Shown here: positions 41,984 to 49,902 of the stretch, in pieces
Layout: every line of letters starts with the position of its first letter
Position numbering within the stretch: the stretch's first letter is position 1
Assembly: GCF_029167105.1 (NCBI RefSeq)
Contig: NZ_JARFML010000027.1
Location: forward strand, 56,604 to 120,603
Reading direction: 5' to 3'
Length of the DNA stretch: 64,000 nt
DNA from: Bradyrhizobium yuanmingense
GTDB lineage: Bacteria > Pseudomonadota > Alphaproteobacteria > Rhizobiales > Xanthobacteraceae
Notes under the pieces: generated by a model
Database searches by the model: none
Told to the model about the DNA's origin: nothing
What the model saw: only the letters and a program-made list of their open reading frames with translations
Translations under genes and position numbers: made by a program

Positions 41984-42002
41984 ACCGGACAAGATCGGAT
42001 AG

Positions 42003-42740
42003 ATGCCCCGCTACAAGCTCACGATCGAATATGACGGCGCGCCATTCTTCGGCTGGCAGGTGCAGGACACGCTGCCGTCGGTGCAGGGCGCGCTCGAGGC
42101 GGCCGTGAAGGCGATGACCGGGGCGGATCTGCGCGTGCACGGTGCCGGCCGCACCGATGCCGGCGTGCATGCGCGCGGCCAGGTCGCCCATGTCGACGTC
42201 GAGAAGCAGTTTCCGCCGGGCCGTTTTCGCGACGGGCTCAACGCGCATCTGCGCCCGCATCCGATCGGGGTGCTGGAAGCCGAGATCGTGCCCGACGATT
42301 TCGAAGCGCGCTTCTCGGCGGTCAAGCGCCACTACCGCTATCGCATCGTCAACACCCGCGCCAATCTCGCGCTCGACGTCGGCCACGCCTGGCGCGTGCC
42401 GCGCAAGCTCGATGCGGACGCCATGCATGCGGCGGCGCAGCGCCTGCTGGGCAAGCACGATTTCACCACGTTCCGCGACACCGAGTGCCAGGCCAAATCG
42501 CCGGAGAAGACGCTCGACCAGCTCGACGTGATTCGCGACGGTCGCGAGATCAACGTCATCACCTCGGCACGCTCGTTCCTGCACAGCCAGGTGCGATCGA
42601 TGGTGGGATCCCTGGTCTGGGTCGGCGAGGGCCGCTGGACCGCGGACGATCTGTCCGCCGCACTCGCAGCCCGCAACCGCGCCGCCTGCGGCATCGTCGC
42701 CCCGCCCGAGGGGCTGTATTTGATGAAGGTGGATTATTAG
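42003..42740 (+). CDS. truA: tRNA pseudouridine(38-40) synthase
   Basis: Converts U38-U40 of the anticodon arm to pseudouridine. The 245-residue enzyme has the TruA catalytic motif GAGRTDAGVHARGQV with nucleophile Asp52. FSAVKRHYRYRIVN and FTTFRDTECQAKSPEKTLDQLDV are further family hallmarks, then SFLHSQVRSMVGSLVWVGEG. ATG 42003 is preceded by cggat. Final gene of the def-fmt-truA run. Confidence 0.96.
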   Translation: MPRYKLTIEYDGAPFFGWQVQDTLPSVQGALEAAVKAMTGADLRVHGAGRTDAGVHARGQVAHVDVEKQFPPGRFRDGLNAHLRPHPIGVLEAEIVPDDFEARFSAVKRHYRYRIVNTRANLALDVGHAWRVPRKLDADAMHAAAQRLLGKHDFTTFRDTECQAKSPEKTLDQLDVIRDGREINVITSARSFLHSQVRSMVGSLVWVGEGRWTADDLSAALAARNRAACGIVAPPEGLYLMKVDY

Positions 42741-42759
42741 GGCCTGATGCGGCAACGGG

Positions 42760-42848
42760 CGTCATGGCCGGGCTTGTCCGGCCATCCACGTTCTTTCTAT
42801 CAGGCGCGGCAAAGAACGTGGATGCCCTGGACAAGCCCGGGCATGACG
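42760..42848. repeat. Intergenic palindromic repeat, family A
   Basis: cgtcatggccgggcttgtcc ... atccacgttctt ... aacgtggatgccctggaca ... cccgggcatgac. Near-perfect long hairpin between the convergent truA and dapE genes. Confidence 0.85.
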
Positions 42849-42875
42849 GCGGTGGGTTGGGCGGCGAGTAGTGCC

Positions 42876-44042
42876 TCACCCAAAATATCGCGTCAAAATC
42901 CCGCGATACACCTTGGTCAGCTTCTCCAGATCCGACACCGGCACGCGCTCGTCGATCTGGTGCATGGTCTGCCCGACCAGGCCGAACTCGATCACGGGGC
43001 AATAGAAGGAAATGAATCGCGCATCCGACGTGCCGCCCGAGGTCGACAGCTCGGGCTTGCGTCCCGTCACCTCCTCGATCGCGGACACTGCGAGATCGGT
43101 GAACGGACCCGGCTTGGTCACGAACACGTTCGAGTTCGAGGGCTCCCAGACGATGCGGGCCTTGATGCGGTTGCCGCAGGCCTTGGCGAGGCGCGCCTCC
43201 ACCAATTCACGCAAGCTCGCCTGGGTGTGGTTGTCGTTGTAGCGGATGTTGAATCTTGCGCGGGCCTCGCCGGGAATGACGTTGAAGGCCTTGTTGCCGA
43301 CGTCGACCGAGACGAATTCGAGATTGGACGCCTGGAATTGCGCGCTGCCATGGTCGAGCGGCTCGTCGGTGATCGCAACGATCAGCCGCGAAATGTCGGG
43401 CACCGGATTGGAGGCGCGGTGCGGATAGGCGACATGGCCCTGCACGCCGTCGACGACGAGCGTGCCGGACTGCGAGCCGCGCCGGCCGATCTTGATGGTG
43501 TCGCCGAGCGCCTCGACGTTGGAAGGCTCGCCGAGCACGCAATGGTCGAATTTTTCGCCGCGCTCGGCGACCCATTTGAGCAGCTTGATGGTGCCGTTGA
43601 TGGAGACGTCTTCCTCGTCGCCCGTGATCAGGAACGAGATCGAGCCCGAACCGTCGCTGCGCGGCTTGCCGCCGTTGGCGGCGAGATGCTCCAGCACCGC
43701 GGCGACCGAGCAGGCGATGCCGCCCTTCATGTCAACCGCGCCGCGGCCATGCAGCACGCCGTCCTTCACCTCGCCGGAGAACGCGCCGACGCTCCAGGCG
43801 CTCTCGTCGCCGGGCGGCACCACGTCGGTGTGGCCGGCAAAGGTGATGTGCGGACCGTCCGTGCCGATCCGAGCGTAGAGATTGTCGACGTCGGCGGTGC
43901 CTTCCTCGCTGAAGGTCACGCGGTGACAGGTGAAGCCGGCAGCGCCCAGGATTCTTGCGAGCACTTCGAGCGCGCCGGCATCGGCCGGGGTTACCGAGGG
44001 GCAACGGATCAGGTCGCGGGCAATGGAGAGAGCATCGGTCAT
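42876..44042 (-). CDS. dapE: Succinyl-diaminopimelate desuccinylase
   Basis: Hydrolyses N-succinyl-LL-diaminopimelate to LL-DAP in lysine and peptidoglycan synthesis. The 388-residue M20 peptidase-fold enzyme has the metal-binding motifs FAGHTDVVPPG (His71, Asp73), GRGAVDMKGG (Asp104) and ITGDEEDVSING (Glu143-Glu144). Its start (44042) overlaps the DUF805 stop by four bases (ATGA), with dapD 770 nt upstream on the same strand, so the three form a lysine operon. Confidence 0.95.
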   Translation of the reverse strand: MTDALSIARDLIRCPSVTPADAGALEVLARILGAAGFTCHRVTFSEEGTADVDNLYARIGTDGPHITFAGHTDVVPPGDESAWSVGAFSGEVKDGVLHGRGAVDMKGGIACSVAAVLEHLAANGGKPRSDGSGSISFLITGDEEDVSINGTIKLLKWVAERGEKFDHCVLGEPSNVEALGDTIKIGRRGSQSGTLVVDGVQGHVAYPHRASNPVPDISRLIVAITDEPLDHGSAQFQASNLEFVSVDVGNKAFNVIPGEARARFNIRYNDNHTQASLRELVEARLAKACGNRIKARIVWEPSNSNVFVTKPGPFTDLAVSAIEEVTGRKPELSTSGGTSDARFISFYCPVIEFGLVGQTMHQIDERVPVSDLEKLTKVYRGILTRYFG

Positions 44043-44662
44043 GCGCCCCGCTTACCATGCATGCCGCTGGGTGGGCTAGCACTGGGCGGGACAATTTCGA
44101 TCTCGCGGCTCTGGTCCCAGCCCTGTCCCGCCCGCGACGATGCGGAAGCGACCTCGGCCGCCGGATCGGGGCCGAACCGATTGGGTCCTTTGGTGCCGCG
44201 CAGGAAACCGGTCTCGATGAAGCCCCAGAGGGGCAAGACCATGCTGGCGAGCGCGAGCGGCAGTATCCAATATGTGTCCGGAAGACGTTCTGCAAACTGC
44301 TTGAACAGCCCCGGCAGCACGAAATAGGCGAGCAGCCACCACGCGCTCTTGTCGCGGTCATGCAGGCGTTTCACCATGATCGCGAGATCGATCCAGAGCG
44401 TCAATGCGGTTGCGACCACCTTGAGCAGCAGCACCGGCACATTGTCCAGCAGCGACCATCGATAGGTCGCGGGATCGACGATCTTGAAGACGTCCTCGGC
44501 ATTCAGATTGAAGGATTTGACCTCGCTGCCGAGCGCGGACATCACGCTCAGCGAGAGCAAGAGCAGCAGGATCATGCTGCAGAGGACAAAGATCAGGCTG
44601 CACCAGAACCCGGCGCGGCCCATGCGCCCGTCGAAGCGGAAAAGGTACCAGGTCCAGCGCAT
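44039..44662 (-). CDS. DUF805 membrane protein
   Basis: A 207-residue membrane protein that begins MRWTWYLFRFDGRMGRAGFWCSLIF, the DUF805 (YhaH/YhaI-like) signature 'F..GR..R..FW'. Four hydrophobic spans follow, and MVKRLHDRDKSAWWLL is the second hallmark (RLHDxxxSxWW). A cytoplasmic C-terminal tail (about residues 150-207) is hydrophilic. It lies within the dapD-dapE operon and overlaps dapE by four bases, so a link to envelope or lysine/DAP metabolism is an inference. ATG 44660-44662. Confidence 0.82.
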   Translation of the reverse strand: MRWTWYLFRFDGRMGRAGFWCSLIFVLCSMILLLLLSLSVMSALGSEVKSFNLNAEDVFKIVDPATYRWSLLDNVPVLLLKVVATALTLWIDLAIMVKRLHDRDKSAWWLLAYFVLPGLFKQFAERLPDTYWILPLALASMVLPLWGFIETGFLRGTKGPNRFGPDPAAEVASASSRAGQGWDQSREIEIVPPSASPPSGMHGKRGA

Positions 44663-44736
44663 GCGAGCGGCTCCGGGCGGACCGGGGCCGCCCGAAGATT
44701 GGTCGCGATGCAGGGAGGGTGGGTTCGATCCCAGCA

Positions 44737-44806
44737 GCGAATGGTGAATAGCCAATGGCGAGTAGGGTGCGGGCCGCTATTCGCCGCTCGCCATTCGCTA
44801 CTCGCC
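44737..44806. repeat. Inverted repeat with direct-repeat arms, family H
   Basis: gcgaatggtgaatagccaat and the inverted partner ctattcgccgctcgccattcg around tagggtgcggg. Immediately after the dapD stop codon (44812 on the minus strand), upstream of DUF805; it may attenuate the operon. Confidence 0.7.
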
Positions 44807-44811
44807 TAGCA

Positions 44812-45657
44812 TCAATCCCGCAGCAGCTCGTTGATGCTGGTCTTGGAGCGCGTGCGCTCGTCGACGCGCTTGACGATGACGGCGCAGGCGGTGCTCGGGC
44901 CGATCTGGCCGTTCTTCATCGGCTTGCCGGGCAGCGCGCCGGGCACCACGACGGAATATTCCGGCACTTCGCCCATGAAGACCTCACCGGTCTCGCGGTC
45001 GACGATCTTGGTCGAGGCACCCAGGAACACGCCCATGGCCAGCACCGCGCCCTTGCGCACGATCACGCCTTCGGCGACTTCCGAGCGCGCGCCGATGAAG
45101 CAATCGTCCTCGATGATGACGGGCTCGGCCTGCAGTGGCTCGAGCACGCCGCCGATGCCGGCGCCGCCCGAGATGTGCACGCGCTTGCCGATCTGCGCGC
45201 AGGAGCCGACGGTGGCCCAGGTGTCGACCATCGTGCTCTCATCGACATAGGCGCCGAGATTGACGAAGGACGGCATCAGGACGACGTTCTTGGCGATGAA
45301 GGCCGAGCGGCGCACCACCGCGCCCGGCACCGCGCGAAAACCGGCATCGCGAAAGCGGTTCGGGCCCCAGCCTTCGAACTTCGAGGGCACCTTGTCCCAC
45401 CAGCTCGCCTTGCCGGGGCCGCCGCCAATGACGTCCATGTCGTTGAGGCGGAACGACAGCAGCACGGCCTTCTTCAGCCATTGATTGACCTTCCACTTGC
45501 CGTCGCTGCCGCGCTCGGCAACGCGGGCCTCGCCCTTGTCCAGGGTCTCCAGCGCCTGGTCCACGGCCTCGCGCACCTCGCCCTTGGTCGAGGTCGAGAT
45601 GCCGTCACGCGCGTCGAAGGCGCTGTTGATGGTGGATTCGAGGGCTGCAAGGGACAT
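44812..45657 (-). CDS. dapD: 2,3,4,5-tetrahydropyridine-2,6-dicarboxylate N-succinyltransferase
   Basis: Succinylates tetrahydrodipicolinate with succinyl-CoA in the DAP/lysine pathway. The 281-residue trimeric left-handed beta-helix enzyme has the hexapeptide region VLMPSFVNLGAYVDESTMVDTWATVGSCAQIGKRVHISGGAGIGGVLEP and the preceding FRAVPGAVVRRSAFIAKN, with an N-terminal helical domain (LESTINSAFDARDG). The start is ATG 45655-45657 with aggaaat-type site; the frame is open upstream through a hairpin. dapE, for the later step, is in the same operon. Confidence 0.96.
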   Translation of the reverse strand: MSLAALESTINSAFDARDGISTSTKGEVREAVDQALETLDKGEARVAERGSDGKWKVNQWLKKAVLLSFRLNDMDVIGGGPGKASWWDKVPSKFEGWGPNRFRDAGFRAVPGAVVRRSAFIAKNVVLMPSFVNLGAYVDESTMVDTWATVGSCAQIGKRVHISGGAGIGGVLEPLQAEPVIIEDDCFIGARSEVAEGVIVRKGAVLAMGVFLGASTKIVDRETGEVFMGEVPEYSVVVPGALPGKPMKNGQIGPSTACAVIVKRVDERTRSKTSINELLRD

Positions 45658-45743
45658 CGTGATTTCCTCTGGGAGCGCGTGGTTTTCGCGGGAATTGGAG
45701 CGCTTTTTCGGGATTTGCAGGGGTGGAGTCAAGGCATACTCCA

Positions 45744-45781
45744 CTGTCGTCCCGGGCTTGCTTCGCGCCCCGGGACGACAG
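45744..45781. terminator. Strong G+C hairpin downstream of the nucleotidase gene
   Basis: CTGTCGTCCCGGGC (45744-45757), loop, GCCCCGGGACGACAG (45767-45781). A 13-14-bp stem that begins four bases past the stop codon of the HAD nucleotidase gene (45785) and upstream of dapD. Lacks a U-run. Confidence 0.55.
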
Positions 45782-45784
45782 CGG

Positions 45785-46477
45785 TTATTGTGATGACAAT
45801 CCCGCCAAAAACCCCGCCAGATCATCCGTGACGTGGTCGACATGGGCGGCGTCGCGGCCTTCCAGCTCCCAGTCCTCGCGCACCACCTCCTTGGTGCCGT
45901 CGGGCACCACCAGCACGGTGGTCATGCCGAGCTGGTGCGGGACGGTGAGGTTGCGGGCGAGGTCCTCGAACATGGCGGCGCGGGTCGGATCGACCGCATG
46001 CTGGCCGAGGAACTTGCGGTAGGTCTGCTCCGCCGGCTTCGGTTCGAACTCGGCGGCGATGATGTCGAACACGCCGTCGAAATGCGAGGCGAAGCCGAGC
46101 CGCGCCAGCACCGCATCGACATGGTCGACCGAGCCGTTGGTGAGGATCAGCTTGCGGCCTGGCAGCTTTGCGATGGCCGCGCCAAGCGCCGGATTCGGCT
46201 CCAGCGGCGAGTGGTCGATCCTGTGGACATAGGCGAGGTAGTCGTCGGCGGAGACGCCGTGCAGGGTCATCATGCCGCGCATCGTGGTGCCGAAGCGCCG
46301 GTAATAGTCCTTCTGGATCGCCCGCGCTTCCTCCGGGCCGACATTCAGCCAGTTGCAGACGAACTCCCCGATCCGCGCATCGACCTGCTGCCACAGATTG
46401 ACGTGATGCGGATAGAGCGTGTTGTCGAGGTCGAACACCCAGGTGTCGACATGGCTGAAGCTGCGGGGTGTGCTCAT
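45785..46477 (-). CDS. Pyrimidine 5'-nucleotidase, HAD superfamily
   Basis: A 230-residue HAD phosphatase similar to SDT1/PHM8-type pyrimidine 5'-nucleotidases. Motif I is VFDLDNTLYPH (Asp16, Asp18), motif II ILTNGSVDHVD, motif III K/PKPAEQTYRKFL and motif IV FEDLARNLTVPHQLGMTTVLV. The cap between motifs I and II is helical (RRFGTTMRGMMTLHG). Likely dephosphorylates UMP/CMP-type nucleotides. ATG 46475-46477. The DUF1036 gene ends 14 nt upstream, so they may be co-transcribed. Confidence 0.85.
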   Translation of the reverse strand: MSTPRSFSHVDTWVFDLDNTLYPHHVNLWQQVDARIGEFVCNWLNVGPEEARAIQKDYYRRFGTTMRGMMTLHGVSADDYLAYVHRIDHSPLEPNPALGAAIAKLPGRKLILTNGSVDHVDAVLARLGFASHFDGVFDIIAAEFEPKPAEQTYRKFLGQHAVDPTRAAMFEDLARNLTVPHQLGMTTVLVVPDGTKEVVREDWELEGRDAAHVDHVTDDLAGFLAGLSSQ

Positions 46478-46491
46478 CGCAAGTCTCTCGC

Positions 46492-47478
46492 TCACGGTAC
46501 GGCAAAGCGCAGCGTCTTGCCGCCGCTCGACATGTCTACCGCGCCGAAGCCCGTTGGCGCAAAGCCGCGCGCGCCGCAATCGGTCTGGTCGCTGGTCTCG
46601 AACTTGGTCTCGCGTGTGCAGAGCTGCCTGTCGCCGCCCCAGTTCAGCGGCTTGTCCTTCAGCTTGACGATTCGGTTGTCGGCGTCGACCGCTTCCGCGA
46701 AGCTGAAGATCTGCTTCGGCTGGCCGGTCACATCGGGATGCAGGCAGGTCTTGGGATCGATGCGATACCAGCCGCGGCTGGTCACCGCTTTGCCGTCGTC
46801 CGTCGCGATCGCCGCCATCACCTTGTGCGGCGTGTCGTTGCACCAGGTGAGGCCGGTCGCGGAGGGTGTCTGCACCGCATCGACCATGGTCTTGAAGAAG
46901 TTCTGCGAGCCCACGATGTCCGACGACAAGCCGCGGCTCTTCAGGAAGGCGGCCAGCGCGCTCTGCGTCTTCGGCCCGTCGACGCCGTCGATCGGCGCGG
47001 CGTCGTAGCCTGCGATCACCAGGAGCCGCTGGATGCCGGCGAGGCGCGCCTGCTCGTCGTCATATTCGGAATCCTCGGCGAGATAAGCGACGAGGTTGCC
47101 GTCCGGGCTTTGCGTCGGCGTCACCTGCGTGAAGGGAACCTGCGTCTGGCCGCTGCGGCACTGCCGCGCCGCGGCGATGACGAAATTGTCCTGCGCGACG
47201 CACAGCATGTCGTTGCCGCTTTGCGGGATCGGGGACGCGCCGTAGAGGCCGAGCGCGCGCGCGTTGAGCAGGATGCGGTCGGCGGTCAGCGTGCCCTGCA
47301 CCACCACGCGGCAGGCAGCGGGATCGATCCTGAACCAGCCGCGCGTCGCGGTGGCCGCCTTGTCGTCGATGCCGATCGCGGCCTCGACCACATAGGACAT
47401 GCGGTTGCAGATCTTGAGGTCGGCGATCGCCGGCGCCGAGGAGAAGAAGAAGGAGACAGTTGCGGCAGGCAGCGTCAT
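46492..47478 (-). CDS. DUF1036 protein with a central peptidoglycan-binding-like domain
   Basis: A 328-residue exported protein. After a signal peptide (MTLPAATVSFFFSSAPAIA) comes a first DUF1036 unit (ADLKICNRMSYVVEAAIGIDDKAATATRGWFRIDPAAC), then a PG_binding_1-like helical segment (ARLAGIQRLLVIAGYDAAPIDGVDGPKTQSALAAFLKSRGL), then a second DUF1036 unit (LTWCNDTPHKVMAAIATDDGKAVTSRGWYRIDPKTC). The duplication flanking a wall-binding helix is unusual. ATG 47476-47478 chosen because the upstream frame is repeat DNA (GRVKPGHD). Function unknown. Confidence 0.8.
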   Translation of the reverse strand: MTLPAATVSFFFSSAPAIADLKICNRMSYVVEAAIGIDDKAATATRGWFRIDPAACRVVVQGTLTADRILLNARALGLYGASPIPQSGNDMLCVAQDNFVIAAARQCRSGQTQVPFTQVTPTQSPDGNLVAYLAEDSEYDDEQARLAGIQRLLVIAGYDAAPIDGVDGPKTQSALAAFLKSRGLSSDIVGSQNFFKTMVDAVQTPSATGLTWCNDTPHKVMAAIATDDGKAVTSRGWYRIDPKTCLHPDVTGQPKQIFSFAEAVDADNRIVKLKDKPLNWGGDRQLCTRETKFETSDQTDCGARGFAPTGFGAVDMSSGGKTLRFAVP

Positions 47479-47525
47479 CAGGAAGCGGGTGAGCGGCGAG
47501 CGGTGGGCTTGTCGCTCTCTCCATT

Positions 47526-47611
47526 CGTCATGGCCGGGCTTGACCCGGCCATCCACGTGCAGCGGCGCGCGCGGAGAGCCGCGGATGCCCGGGTCAAGCC
47601 CGGGCATGACG
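47526..47611. repeat. Intergenic palindromic repeat, family A
   Basis: cgtcatggccgggcttgaccc ... atccacgtgcag ... gcggatgcccgggtcaagccc ... gggcatgacg. Between argB (stop 47640) and the DUF1036 gene on the same strand. Confidence 0.85.
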
Positions 47612-47639
47612 ACCTTCTTCCGCTGCTCGCGCTTCCGCA

Positions 47640-48527
47640 TCACTTATGGATCAGCGTGCCCGTGCCCTGATTGGTGAAGAGCTCGAGCAGCACCGCGTGC
47701 TGCATCTTGCCGTCGATGATGACGACGCCCTCGACGCCCTGCTCCAGCGCGTAGATGCAGGTCTCGACCTTCGGGATCATGCCGCCGGAGATGGTGCCGT
47801 CGGCGATCAGTTTTCGCGCGTCTTTCACCGACAATTGCGGGATCAGCTTCTTCGACTTGTCGAGCACGCCGGGTACGTCGGTGAGCAGCAGCAGGCGCTT
47901 GGCTTTCAGTGCGCCGGCGACGGCCCCTGCAAAGGTGTCGGCGTTGATGTTCAGCGTCTGGCCTTCCTTGGAGGTCGCGAGCGGCGCCAGCACCGGGATC
48001 AGCTCGTAGCCGATCAGCTGGTTCAGCAAAGTGAGGTCGACCTTTTCAGGATCGCCGACGAAGCCGAGGTCGACCGCCTTCTCGATGTGCGAGTCCGGAT
48101 CGACGATGGTGCGCGTCGTCTTGGTCGCCTTCACCATGTTGCCGTCCTTGCCGGACAGGCCCACCGCCTTGCCGCCGGCCTCGTTGATGTAGCCGACGAT
48201 CTGCTTGTTGACGGAGCCGGCGAGCACCATCTCGACGATCTCGATGGTCGCGGCATCGGTGATGCGCAGGCCCGCGGCGAATTCCGAGACGATCCCAAGA
48301 CGCTTGAGCATGGTCGCGATCTGCGGCCCGCCGCCATGCACCACCACCGGATTGATCGCGGTCTGCTCCAAGAGCACGATGTCGCGGGCAAAGTTCTTCG
48401 CGGTCTCCTCGTCGCCCATGGCATGGCCGCCATATTTGATGACGATGGTTTCCTCGTCATATTGCTGCATGTGCGGCAGCGCTTCGGACAGGATGCGGGC
48501 CTGGTCGAGCGGAGAGATGTCGGTCAT
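47640..48527 (-). CDS. argB: Acetylglutamate kinase
   Basis: Phosphorylates N-acetylglutamate, the second step of arginine synthesis. The 295-residue amino-acid-kinase-fold enzyme has the ATP/phosphate site IVIKYGGHAMGD, the substrate loop VVHGGGPQIA, and the C-terminal INADTFAGAVAGALKAKRLLLLTDVPGVLD region with the catalytic Lys/Asp. ISGGMIPKVETCIYALEQGVEGVVIIDG closes the fold. ATG 48525-48527 used; the longer frame upstream lacks support. Placed after the yihA-DUF423 genes, as in many alphaproteobacteria. Confidence 0.96.
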   Translation of the reverse strand: MTDISPLDQARILSEALPHMQQYDEETIVIKYGGHAMGDEETAKNFARDIVLLEQTAINPVVVHGGGPQIATMLKRLGIVSEFAAGLRITDAATIEIVEMVLAGSVNKQIVGYINEAGGKAVGLSGKDGNMVKATKTTRTIVDPDSHIEKAVDLGFVGDPEKVDLTLLNQLIGYELIPVLAPLATSKEGQTLNINADTFAGAVAGALKAKRLLLLTDVPGVLDKSKKLIPQLSVKDARKLIADGTISGGMIPKVETCIYALEQGVEGVVIIDGKMQHAVLLELFTNQGTGTLIHK

Positions 48528-48604
48528 GTCGCGGGTCTCGCTGGCGGGTCGAATGGTGCGCGTTCTATCCGATTGGCGGGCAGGGCGCAAAGTGTGGTTT
48601 CTTT

Positions 48605-48739
48605 CCCTCTCCCCTTGTGGGAGCGGGTGGCTCGCCGCATAGCGGCGAGACGGGTGAGGGGTTCTCTCCGCGCGCACCTCTGTTGAGAGAGACCCCTCAT
48701 CCGGCGCTTCGCGCCACCTTCTCCCACAAGGGGAGAAGG
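48605..48739. repeat. Intergenic palindromic repeat, family F
   Basis: Starts ccctctccccttgtgggag and ends cttctcccacaaggggaga, with inner gagacgggtgaggggttct and cccctcatccggcgc. It lies between DUF423 and argB. Confidence 0.75.
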
Positions 48740-48748
48740 AAGACAGCA

Positions 48749-49114
48749 TCACTTCCTCGCCGCCACCGCCGCCACGCTTACCGCCAGCCAGCTCGCAATC
48801 ATCACCATCCCGCCCGTCGGCGCGGCCATCGGAAACAGCGCGTGCCCGGCATATTGCCGCAAGGTGAGGTCGCCTGCGAACAGCGCGGCGCCGGTCGCGA
48901 AGCCGAACGCTGCCACGAGCCCAATTCCGCCTTGCAGAAGGCCGCGCGTGAGCAAGGCGATGGTCGCAAGTATGGCACTTGCATGAAACAGCAGCATGGC
49001 GCTGGCGGAGGCAAGACGACTCGCGTCGGCACCATGGGCGGACGCGGCGGCCAGCGCGACGCCGGCGGCGCCCATCAAGCCGGCAAGCCCGATCAGCAGG
49101 CGGTGCGCTGGCAT
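48749..49114 (-). CDS. DUF423 membrane protein
   Basis: A 121-residue membrane protein with four hydrophobic spans. The signature LMGAAGVALAAASAHG near the start, then ASAMLLFHASAILATIAL and ATGAALFAGDLTLRQY with APTGGMVMIASWLAV, match DUF423 (YgdD-like). Start ATG 49112-49114 overlaps the yihA stop by one base (TGATG), so it is the last gene of the yidC-yihA set. No function is established. Confidence 0.82.
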   Translation of the reverse strand: MPAHRLLIGLAGLMGAAGVALAAASAHGADASRLASASAMLLFHASAILATIALLTRGLLQGGIGLVAAFGFATGAALFAGDLTLRQYAGHALFPMAAPTGGMVMIASWLAVSVAAVAARK

Positions 49115-49767
49115 CACGAGGCCCGCTCTTCCAGGAGCTTCGCCATGGCGGCGCGAAGCTCGGCCATGCCGGTCGCGCTGCGCGACGAGGTCGCGAGCAC
49201 GGTCGGGAACGCGGCCGGGTGTTTTGCCAATGCGGCCTCGGTCTCGGCGATGCGTGCTTGCAGCTCGGCAACTTTCACCTGGTCGGCCTTGGTCAGCACG
49301 ATCTGGTAGCTGACGGCGGAGCGGTCGAGCGTCTTCAGCACTTCGAGATCGACATCCTTGATCCCGTGCCGCGCGTCGATCAGCACGTAGACGCGCGCGA
49401 GACTGGCGCGTCCCAGCAGGAATTTGTGGATCAGTTCGGTCCAGGACGCGACCTGGCTCTTCGGCGCCTTGGCATAGCCGTAGCCAGGCATGTCGACGAG
49501 GCGCAGGTCATTCTTGCCCGGGACCTCGAAGAAGATCAGCTCCTGGGTTCGGCCCGGCGTATGCGAGGTGCGCGCCAGCGCGTTGCGGCCCGTGAGCGCA
49601 TTGATCAGGCTCGACTTGCCGACATTGGAGCGCCCGGCAAAGGCGATCTCCAGCCCCGCCATCGGCGGCAGCGTTTCGATCGAAGGCGAGGCCCAGATGA
49701 ACTGCCAGTCGCGGGCGAACAGTTTTCGCCCGGCCTCGATCAGCTTGTCGTCTGACTTGTCGGTCAT
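49114..49767 (-). CDS. yihA: Ribosome biogenesis GTPase YihA/YsxC (EngB)
   Basis: A 217-residue GTPase needed for large-subunit assembly and cell division. G1 is FAGRSNVGKSS (residues 44-52), G3 DMPG at 92-95, G4 in LTKADQVK, with LRLVDMPGYGYAKA a family hallmark. ATG 49765-49767 chosen; the longer open frame reads an intergenic repeat (DDRDKPGHD). It follows yidC across that repeat and overlaps DUF423 by one base. Confidence 0.94.
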   Translation of the reverse strand: MTDKSDDKLIEAGRKLFARDWQFIWASPSIETLPPMAGLEIAFAGRSNVGKSSLINALTGRNALARTSHTPGRTQELIFFEVPGKNDLRLVDMPGYGYAKAPKSQVASWTELIHKFLLGRASLARVYVLIDARHGIKDVDLEVLKTLDRSAVSYQIVLTKADQVKVAELQARIAETEAALAKHPAAFPTVLATSSRSATGMAELRAAMAKLLEERAS

Positions 49768-49784
49768 CTGAAAGTCTATCCTCG

Positions 49785-49872
49785 CGTCATGGCCGGGCTT
49801 GTCCCGGTCATCCACGTCTTCACGGAGCAAGCTTCCAAAACGTGGATGCCCGGGACAAGCCCGGGCATGACG
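49785..49872. repeat. Intergenic palindromic repeat, family A
   Basis: cgtcatggccgggcttgtccc ... tccacgtcttca ... aacgtggatgcccgggaca ... cccgggcatgacg. Long hairpin between yidC and yihA on the same strand; likely to sit in their transcript. Confidence 0.85.
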
Positions 49873-49902
49873 ACGTGGAGGCAGCTCAGTTCGCAATGAC
49901 GC

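Noticed and set aside
47640..49271. 543-codon frame extending ArgB upstream
   Set aside because: The extension reads antisense through DUF423 and a repeat; ATG 48527 gives the normal length.
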